A DNA stretch of 27,150 nt from Acidimicrobiia bacterium (GTDB taxonomy: Bacteria > Actinomycetota > Acidimicrobiia > Acidimicrobiales > Ilumatobacteraceae), in NCBI GenBank assembly GCA_010030605.1, contig RHCK01000002.1, positions 1-27,150 of the forward strand. The letters are read 5' to 3'. Of the stretch, positions 15,025 to 21,052 are shown piece after piece. A model generated the notes under the pieces. The model was not told where the DNA came from, ran no database searches, and saw nothing but the letters and a program-made list of their open reading frames with translations. Within the stretch, counting starts at the first letter, position 1, and each line of letters starts with the position of its first letter. A program made the translations under genes and the position numbers.

Positions 15025-16785
15025 GTGGGGGAATCGAAGGAGTCAGAAGGGGTCGATGCCGCCATCGAACCCCGTTTCACCGATCCCCATCTCTCCGAGT
15101 CCCAGGATGTGACGCCGTCCGATGTCGCAACACCTGATGCGACATCGACCAGCGGTGATCACGATGCCCACGACGGCATGAGCCACATTCTTCGCAGCAA
15201 CGCGATCGTGGCCCTCGGCACGGGACTGTCCCGATTCACCGGAATGTTGCGCGTGATCGTCTTCGGCGTCGTGATCGGTCAAACGGCGCTCGCCGATGCC
15301 TACGACGGGGCGAACAACTCCCCCAACGCCGTCTACGAACTTCTCCTCGGAGGCGTTCTTTCGGCGGCCTTGGTGCCCATGTTCAGTCGCATGCTCGAAG
15401 AGGACGATCGCGACTCCGCCGAAGCCATCGTTGGCACCGCGATCATCGCATTGGCCGCACTCACGGCGGTCGCCACGTTCTTCGCACCTTGGGTGTTCCG
15501 CGTCTTCTCGTTGAACCCGGCCGACGGCATCGACGTGAACCAATTTCGAACCGTCGGCACCGCTCTCACCCGCATCTTCCTCCTGCAGATCTTCTTCTAT
15601 GGGGTGTCGGCTTTGCTCGGATCGTTGCTCAACGCCCAGCGTCGATTCTTCGCCGCCGCGTGGTCGCCGGTGCTCGCCAACATCGTCATCATCTCCACGT
15701 TGCTGTACGTCCCGATCCTGCTGCACCATCCCGACGACGGCATTCCCTTGGCCGAGGTTCTCAACAGCCCGTCGTTCAGATGGTTGCTCGGACTCGGAGC
15801 CACCGGTGGCATCGCGCTCCAGGCGCTCGTGTTGTTGCCCGCCATCCATCGCGCCGGCCTGAATTTCCGATTCCGATTCCGACCCCGGCATCCGGCGGTG
15901 AAACGCCTGCTCGCATTGTCCGGTTGGACTTTTGGCTACGTCATGGCCAATCAACTCACGGTGATCGTCGTCAAGAATCTCGCCGAGCCAGGTTCGGGCG
16001 GACAAGATGCCTTCGCCAAGGCCTCGACGTTCTTCTATTTCCCCCACGGACTCTTGGCCATGAGCATCGCCACGACGTTCATCCCCGAGATGGCTCGTGC
16101 CGTTAGCCGACGCGACAAAGCCGCGTTCATCGAACGCACGAACCTCGGCATCCGGCTCGTCGGACTGCTCACCTTCCCCGCCGCGTTCGCCTTCATGGTG
16201 TTGGCCCGACCCATCATTGGTCTGCTGTTGCAACACGGCGAGTTCGACGCCACGGCGGCCGACACCACCGCGCGGGCACTGGCCGGTCTGGCTCTCGGCT
16301 TGATCGGATATTCCGTGTACCTCTTCGTCCTGCGCGGCTTCTACGCCCACCAGGACACGCGCACTCCCTTCGTCATCAATTGTTTCCAGAACGTCCTCAA
16401 CATCGCGCTCGCATTCATCTTGTCGCCGTCGCTCGACGTCCTCGGGCTGGGCATCGCCTTCTCGGCCTCGTACGTGTTGGCCGCGATCGGCGCGCTCTTC
16501 GTGCTTCGCAACAAGGTGCGCGGTTTCTCGGCCCTGGACGTGCTCCTCGGTCTGAGCCGACTCGTGATCGCCGCCGCCAGCATGGGTGCGATCATGTGGA
16601 TGGTGCTACGACCCATCGGATCCAATTCGGGAGCCGGAGCATTCGTCAAGGTGGTCGTTGGTTCGGGAGTTGGCGTGCTCACCTATCTCGGCGCACTCTC
16701 GTTGCTCAGAGCACCCGAGGTGGAACACCTGCGGGTTTTGCGCAGCCGCATCGGCGACATACGCCAGAGATCAACGCGGGAGTAG
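15025..16785 (+). CDS. murJ: Lipid II flippase MurJ (MviN family)
   Basis: A 586-residue polytopic membrane protein of the MOP exporter superfamily. The MurJ signature region LRSNAIVALGTGLSRFTGMLR followed by DAYDGANNSPNAVYELLLGG and ALVPMFSR is intact, and about 14 hydrophobic segments run to residue 570. MurJ moves lipid-linked peptidoglycan precursor across the membrane. The proposed GTG start at 15025 adds an acidic, Ser/Thr/Asp-rich cytoplasmic segment of about 51 residues before the first helix; the alternative is the ATG at 15178. The TAGTCT element 7 nt upstream favours the GTG. The C-terminus lacks the long kinase-like and extracellular extensions of mycobacterial MviN. The 3' end overlaps convergent proB by 15 bases. 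Confidence 0.9.
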   Translation: MGESKESEGVDAAIEPRFTDPHLSESQDVTPSDVATPDATSTSGDHDAHDGMSHILRSNAIVALGTGLSRFTGMLRVIVFGVVIGQTALADAYDGANNSPNAVYELLLGGVLSAALVPMFSRMLEEDDRDSAEAIVGTAIIALAALTAVATFFAPWVFRVFSLNPADGIDVNQFRTVGTALTRIFLLQIFFYGVSALLGSLLNAQRRFFAAAWSPVLANIVIISTLLYVPILLHHPDDGIPLAEVLNSPSFRWLLGLGATGGIALQALVLLPAIHRAGLNFRFRFRPRHPAVKRLLALSGWTFGYVMANQLTVIVVKNLAEPGSGGQDAFAKASTFFYFPHGLLAMSIATTFIPEMARAVSRRDKAAFIERTNLGIRLVGLLTFPAAFAFMVLARPIIGLLLQHGEFDATAADTTARALAGLALGLIGYSVYLFVLRGFYAHQDTRTPFVINCFQNVLNIALAFILSPSLDVLGLGIAFSASYVLAAIGALFVLRNKVRGFSALDVLLGLSRLVIAAASMGAIMWMVLRPIGSNSGAGAFVKVVVGSGVGVLTYLGALSLLRAPEVEHLRVLRSRIGDIRQRSTRE

Positions 16786-17874
16786 AACCAAGTCGTCGCG
16801 ATGCACGACGACCTGAGGCGTGCCTTCGTCCAAATCGGCGGTGCGACGTCCCATCGACCGGCGTGCCTGATCCAACGACATCGACGCCAAACCTCGGGCG
16901 ATGACCGTTCCGCGATCATCGGCGATCTCGACGGTCTGTCCACTCTCGAAGGAACCCGAGACGTCACGAACCCCGGCCGGCAACAAAGAAACCGTTCCTT
17001 TCAGCAATGCGCGAGCGGCCCCCGCGTCGACGGAAATCGTTCCCTGCACCTCGCTGGCGAACGCCACCCACAGTTGGCGCGACGAGAGCGCTCGATCCGA
17101 CCCGTGGAAGGTGGTGCCGATTCCGGAACTTGCCTCGATCGCGGCCGCGGTGACCCGATTCAAGACGTCGGTGATCGTCGCGCGCGCGATCACGGCGCGG
17201 ATACCCGACCATGATGCGATACGAGCGGCGGAAAGTTTCGATGCCATACCGCCGCTGCCGCGATTGGATCCCGTGGCTCCGGCGGAAACGCTCATGAGCG
17301 GATCACTTTCGTGCACGTCGGTGATGAGGGTCGCCGAGGAATCGGTTCGCGGATCGGCGGTGAACAGTCCCTCGGTGTCGGTCAGCAAGATGAGCAGATC
17401 CGCACGAAGCAGGTGCGAGAGCAGCGCCGAGATGTGGTCGTTGTCCCCGAAACGAATTTCGTCGTTGGCAATGGCGTCGTTTTCATTCACGACGGGCACG
17501 CAACCCAATTCGAGCAGGCGTTCCAGAGTGCTGCGGGCGTGCAAGTACTGCGTGCGATCGATGAAGTCGTGCGGCACCAACAACACCTGGGCGGCCACGA
17601 GAGAATGCGAGGCGAACTCGGAGTTGTAGACCTCCATCAGTCGGCTCTGTCCGGCCGCGGCCAAAGCCTGGAGAGTGCGCATATCGGATGGACGCTCGCG
17701 AAGACCGAGCGCGGACACCCCCGCCGAGACCGCGCCCGACGTGACGAGCACGACATCGTGGCCATCGGCGCGAAGGCGGGCGATCTGACGACAGACGTCG
17801 GCGATGATGGCGCGATCGATCACACCGAGATCGTCGGTGAGGGACGAACTTCCGATCTTGGCGACGATTCGCAT
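16771..17874 (-). CDS. proB: Glutamate 5-kinase
   Basis: A 367-residue glutamate 5-kinase, the first step of proline synthesis from glutamate with ATP. It has the amino acid kinase domain MRIVAKIGSSSLT, LVTSGAVSAG, PVVNENDAI, FGDND and GSNRGSGGMASKL, followed by a PUA domain in the last 90-100 residues (AGVRDVSGSFESGQTVEI). The presence of PUA matches the E. coli-type enzyme. The ATG at 17874 is the canonical start, 26 bases after the obgE stop. There is no Shine-Dalgarno, but TACCGT lies 7 nt before the ATG, so it can be transcribed separately from obgE as a leaderless message. proA is not in the window. The 3' end overlaps murJ by 15 bases. Confidence 0.95.
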   Translation of the reverse strand: MRIVAKIGSSSLTDDLGVIDRAIIADVCRQIARLRADGHDVVLVTSGAVSAGVSALGLRERPSDMRTLQALAAAGQSRLMEVYNSEFASHSLVAAQVLLVPHDFIDRTQYLHARSTLERLLELGCVPVVNENDAIANDEIRFGDNDHISALLSHLLRADLLILLTDTEGLFTADPRTDSSATLITDVHESDPLMSVSAGATGSNRGSGGMASKLSAARIASWSGIRAVIARATITDVLNRVTAAAIEASSGIGTTFHGSDRALSSRQLWVAFASEVQGTISVDAGAARALLKGTVSLLPAGVRDVSGSFESGQTVEIADDRGTVIARGLASMSLDQARRSMGRRTADLDEGTPQVVVHRDDLVLLPR

Positions 17875-17881
17875 GACGAGG

Positions 17882-17887
17882 ACGGTA
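17882..17887 (-). promoter_or_regulatory. Candidate -10 element (TACCGT) of leaderless proB promoter
   Basis: On the minus strand TACCGT fits TANNNT and is followed by 7 nt and the proB ATG at 17874. It lies in the 26-base gap after obgE, where no Shine-Dalgarno is visible. Confidence 0.45.
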
Positions 17888-17900
17888 CCGGTTGAGCCGT

Positions 17901-19151
17901 TCAGTTGTCGGGCGAATAGTCGAAGGAGAAATCGGCGATCCAGACCACATCGCCTTCGCGCGCGCCGGCGCGCGCCAGCAAGCGGGGAACCCCGAGCTTC
18001 TTCAGCCGTTCCTCGATGTAGGTCATGGCCTCGGGAGTCGTGACATCGTTCAGGTGCACGGCACGTTCGGCTTTGCGACCATGCACGCGGAACCCCCCGC
18101 TCGCGAGCCGCTCGACCCACGCACCGTCGGATTCGGGCTTCAAGATGACCCGCCCTTCGCTGACCGGCTGCTCCTGGCGCGCGTCATGCACCAAGCTCGC
18201 CAACCGACCGACCAGATCACGCACCCCTTGATTGGTGACGGCCGAGATCATCATCCCGTCCCACTTCTCCAACATCTCGGCGGTGGCCGAGTCCGTTTTG
18301 GTTCCCACGATCACGCGCGGTCGCTCGAGCAACGACGGGTCGTAGGACTCCAGTTCGCGAAGAAGAATGTTCAACTGCTCGGTTGGCGACGTGTCATCGA
18401 CCGGCGCCAGGTCGATGAGGACGCACAACACACGTGCTCGTTCGATGTGTCGCAAGAAGCGATGTCCGAGTCCGCGACCCTCGGATGCACCTTCGATGAG
18501 ACCCGGGATGTCGGCCACCACGAATTCGGTGTTTCCGTCGAGACGCACGACACCAAGGTTTGGTTCGAGGGTGGTGAACGGGTAGGCGGCGATCTTCGGT
18601 TTGGCGGCCGAGATCACCGAGATGAGAGTGCTCTTGCCGGCGTTGGGGAAGCCGACGAGGGCGACGTCGGCCATCAACTTGAGTTCCAGTTTGAGCCAAC
18701 GCTCCTCACCGTGTTCGCCTTGCTCGGCGAACGACGGAGCCCGACGCCGGTTGGTGAGAAATCGTGCGTTGCCTCGACCGCCTCGACCACCGTGAGCGGC
18801 CAACCAGCGATCGCCGTGATCGACGAGATCGGCCAACACCTCTCCGGTGTACATGTCGCGAATCACCGTGCCTTCGGGAACCTTCACCTCGAGGGTTTCG
18901 CCGCGCTTTCCGTGTTGATCCTTGCCCATCCCATGAACCCCGTTGCCACCGATGCGGTGCGGGTGATCGCGGAACGCCAACAATGACGCCACGTTGCGAT
19001 CGGCCACCAGCCAGATATCTCCACCGCGACCGCCGTCCCCACCATTGGGTCCGCCCATCGCCACCGGACCTTCGCGACGGAACGACACGCACCCAGCTCC
19101 ACCGTCCCCGGCTTTCACGTTCAACTGACACTCATCGACGAACTGGCTCAT
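17901..19151 (-). CDS. obgE: Obg family GTPase ObgE/CgtA
   Basis: A 416-residue Obg GTPase that binds the large ribosomal subunit and links its assembly to growth. The glycine-rich Obg fold fills 1-158 (FVDECQLNVKAGDGGAGCVSF and further GG repeats). The G domain has G1 GFPNAGKST (167-175), switch FTTLEPNLG, G3 DIPGLIEGA (214-222), G4 at 283-287 and G5 SAVT. An OCT domain ends the chain (about 335-416), as in actinobacteria and Firmicutes. G4 reads GTKTD where NKxD is expected, so the guanine-specifying Asn is Thr. The ATG at 19151 has a Shine-Dalgarno GAGG 7 nt upstream and a possible TAGCGT -10 at 19170-19175. proB follows; the usual rpmA upstream neighbour is separated by dgt on the other strand. 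Confidence 0.96.
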   Translation of the reverse strand: MSQFVDECQLNVKAGDGGAGCVSFRREGPVAMGGPNGGDGGRGGDIWLVADRNVASLLAFRDHPHRIGGNGVHGMGKDQHGKRGETLEVKVPEGTVIRDMYTGEVLADLVDHGDRWLAAHGGRGGRGNARFLTNRRRAPSFAEQGEHGEERWLKLELKLMADVALVGFPNAGKSTLISVISAAKPKIAAYPFTTLEPNLGVVRLDGNTEFVVADIPGLIEGASEGRGLGHRFLRHIERARVLCVLIDLAPVDDTSPTEQLNILLRELESYDPSLLERPRVIVGTKTDSATAEMLEKWDGMMISAVTNQGVRDLVGRLASLVHDARQEQPVSEGRVILKPESDGAWVERLASGGFRVHGRKAERAVHLNDVTTPEAMTYIEERLKKLGVPRLLARAGAREGDVVWIADFSFDYSPDN

Positions 19152-19169
19152 GGGGCGACCTCGTGCGTC

Positions 19170-19175
19170 ACGCTA
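19170..19175 (-). promoter_or_regulatory. Candidate -10 element (TAGCGT) of obgE promoter
   Basis: On the minus strand TAGCGT lies 18 nt before the obgE ATG, with the Shine-Dalgarno GAGG (complement of 19159-19162) between them, so this would give a short leadered mRNA. It shares a 97-base divergent region with the dgt promoter. No clear -35 element was seen. Confidence 0.35.
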
Positions 19176-19236
19176 CCCAGCCGAAACGGTGTTTACCGGC
19201 GAGGGTCCTCGCCACGTCGATACCACAGCGGTGTCG

Positions 19237-19242
19237 TATCGT
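19237..19242 (+). promoter_or_regulatory. Candidate -10 element (TATCGT) of leaderless dgt promoter
   Basis: TATCGT fits TANNNT and is followed by 6 nt and the GTG at 19249. It supports that GTG over the longer frame that would begin inside obgE. Confidence 0.5.
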
Positions 19243-19248
19243 GAGACC

Positions 19249-20394
19249 GTGAGCAGTAGCCATCGCGAACACTCCGACCACGACATGCAGGAACGCGCCG
19301 AACGTTGGGCGAGCACCATGTCGGGGGCGTCATCCGACGTTGGTGTCACGGTGGCTCACGCCGACTCGTGGGCCGGCACCGGAGAAACGTCCACTCTGTC
19401 TCGCTCGGCGCGCGAAGACATCGAGAATGCGTCCCTCAGTCGACTCGCCACGCGCGCCCACGGGGCCGGCGACCGTGAACGTGACGAGGAACCGGATCCG
19501 TTCCGCACCTGCTTCGAACGTGACCGAGATCGCATCCTGCACGCTCCGGCGTTTCGACGACTGGCCGGCAAGACGCAGGTGTTCGTGTTCCCCGATGATC
19601 ATCAACGAACTCGACTCACCCACGCACTCGAGGTCGCTCAGGTCGCCACCGCGGTTGCTCGCCCGCTCGGTCTGAATGTCGCTCTCACCGAGGCCATCGC
19701 GCTCGGACACGACTGCGGACACGGCCCAGGGGGCCACGCGTCCGAGGATGCGCTCGCACCATACGTCGAACAGGGATTCGACCATGCCGTTTGGGGTGCC
19801 GACGTCACGTTGCAACATCTCAATCTCTGCCGACAAACGCTCGACGGAATTCGCAATCATTCCTGGAGCCGACCGGCACCCTCGACTCCCGAAGGCGAAG
19901 TCGTCAGTTGGGCTGATCGCATCGCCTATGTGTGTCACGACTTCGAGGACGCGGTCGATGCGCGCATCGTGTCGCTCGACGACCTGCCCGACATCGTCAC
20001 GTCGCGATGCGGACACACTCGCGGGTCGCAGCTGAGCGCCTTCATCACGTCCATGATTCGCGCGGCCATGCACACGGGTCGTGTCGGCATGGAACCACCG
20101 ATCGCCGAAGCGCTGGCCGAGTTCCGACGCTTCAATTACGAGCAGGTGTACCTACGACCCGAAAGCAAGGCTCAAGCGAATTCGGTCATCGCCCTGCTTC
20201 GCGCCTTGGTCGATCGTTACACCGAACAGCCGACCCTCCTTCCGGGGGGCGACCTCGTGGATCCCCAATCGCCGCACGCCAGATTCACCGCCGTCAGCTA
20301 CGTGGCCGGCATGACCGACAGATTCGCGTGCCGACAGGGAGTGACCCTGCTCGGATGGGACGCCGACCGCTTACCGCGCGGAATCGACGTGTGA
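19249..20394 (+). CDS. dgt: Deoxyguanosinetriphosphate triphosphohydrolase (HD domain)
   Basis: A 381-residue dGTPase-family enzyme that splits dNTPs, classically dGTP, into nucleoside and triphosphate. The HD metal site is complete: H125 in TRLTHALEVAQ, H154/D155 in ALGHDCGHGPGGH and D223 in WADRIAYVCHD. The family signature ILHAPAFRRLAGKTQVF precedes it. About 80 polar residues at the N-terminus (rich in Ser, Glu, Arg) precede the catalytic domain. The GTG at 19249 is chosen because the frame otherwise extends into obgE on the other strand and because TATCGT lies 6 nt upstream. An internal ATG 12 codons later is possible. It stands antiparallel between rpmA and obgE and ends 16 bases before the rpmA stop. 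Which dNTP is preferred cannot be read from sequence. Confidence 0.92.
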   Translation: MSSSHREHSDHDMQERAERWASTMSGASSDVGVTVAHADSWAGTGETSTLSRSAREDIENASLSRLATRAHGAGDRERDEEPDPFRTCFERDRDRILHAPAFRRLAGKTQVFVFPDDHQRTRLTHALEVAQVATAVARPLGLNVALTEAIALGHDCGHGPGGHASEDALAPYVEQGFDHAVWGADVTLQHLNLCRQTLDGIRNHSWSRPAPSTPEGEVVSWADRIAYVCHDFEDAVDARIVSLDDLPDIVTSRCGHTRGSQLSAFITSMIRAAMHTGRVGMEPPIAEALAEFRRFNYEQVYLRPESKAQANSVIALLRALVDRYTEQPTLLPGGDLVDPQSPHARFTAVSYVAGMTDRFACRQGVTLLGWDADRLPRGIDV

Positions 20395-20410
20395 CGCCAA
20401 AGAGTGAAAC

Positions 20411-20665
20411 TCAGTCGGCGGGGATGACGTCGATCACTCGACGCCCCTTGCGCTCACCGAACTTGACCACTCCGTCGACCAGTGCGAACAAGGTGTCATC
20501 TCCGCCACGACCGACGTTCTTGCCGGGGTGGAACTTGGTTCCGCGCTGACGAATGACGATGGTGCCGGCAGTGATGCTGGTGCCAGCGAAGGCCTTCACG
20601 CCGAGGCGCTGTGCGTTGGAGTCACGACCGTTGCGGGTTGAGCCGCCGCCCTTTGTCTTTGACAT
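20411..20665 (-). CDS. rpmA: 50S ribosomal protein L27
   Basis: An 84-residue L27. MSKTKGGGSTRNGRDSNAQR and LGVKAFAG, GTKFHPGKNVGRG and DDTLFALVDG are the conserved segments. The flexible N-terminal tail reaches the peptidyl-transferase centre, and it lacks the extra N-terminal peptide cleaved in Firmicutes. It starts 3 bases after the rplU stop, with a Shine-Dalgarno AAGG at 7-nt spacing that overlaps the rplU stop region, so the two are co-translated. It is convergent with dgt, with 16 bases between stops. Confidence 0.97.
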   Translation of the reverse strand: MSKTKGGGSTRNGRDSNAQRLGVKAFAGTSITAGTIVIRQRGTKFHPGKNVGRGGDDTLFALVDGVVKFGERKGRRVIDVIPAD

Positions 20666-20668
20666 GTC

Positions 20669-20980
20669 TCAGCCTTTCGCGATGGAGGTGATCTCGACCA
20701 CCTGGTAGTGCTGACGATGGCCGTACCGGCGTCGCTGATTGGTGCGACGCTTGTAGGTGAAGCCGTCGATCTTGGGACCTGAGGCCGAGCCGACGATGCG
20801 ACCCGACACCTTGGTGCCGGCGAGTTGGGTGGGCGTGGCCAGAACAGTGTCGCCGTCGACGACCAGCACGGGCGTGAAGTTCACCGTGGCGCCCTGTTCG
20901 GCACCGAGGAGTTCAACATGCACTTGCTGGCCCTCGGTCACACGGACCTGCTTGCCACCGGTTGCGATCACTGCGTACAT
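20669..20980 (-). CDS. rplU: 50S ribosomal protein L21
   Basis: A 103-residue L21 with the canonical start MYAVIATGGKQVRVTEGQ and the C-terminal KRRTNQRRRYGHRQHY signature that contacts 23S rRNA. The ATG at 20980 is the family start; the frame runs 12 codons further upstream without homology. No strong Shine-Dalgarno is seen. TAGAGT on the minus strand (complement of 20992-20997) lies 11 nt before the ATG, so a promoter of its own with a very short leader is possible in the 72-base gap after the RNase E/G gene. Confidence 0.97.
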   Translation of the reverse strand: MYAVIATGGKQVRVTEGQQVHVELLGAEQGATVNFTPVLVVDGDTVLATPTQLAGTKVSGRIVGSASGPKIDGFTYKRRTNQRRRYGHRQHYQVVEITSIAKG

Positions 20981-20991
20981 AGCGAATGGCG

Positions 20992-20997
20992 ACTCTA
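20992..20997 (-). promoter_or_regulatory. Candidate -10 element (TAGAGT) before rplU
   Basis: On the minus strand TAGAGT lies 11 nt upstream of the rplU ATG at 20980. A transcript starting 6-7 nt downstream would carry only 4-5 leader bases. It sits in the gap after the RNase E/G gene and could give ribosomal-protein expression independent of it. Confidence 0.3.
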
Positions 20998-21052
20998 CCT
21001 GCCGGAATGGGAGCAACCAACGCCCACCGCCAAAGACCCTCCTAGCGGCGGA

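Noticed and set aside
15043..16350. A 435-codon minus-strand open frame opposite murJ
   Set aside because: Glu/Gly/Gln-rich antisense translation of a membrane protein gene, with no motif.
17875..18120. An 82-codon N-terminal extension of ProB
   Set aside because: It overlaps the end of obgE and lacks homology. MRIVAKIGSSSL at 17874 is the family start.
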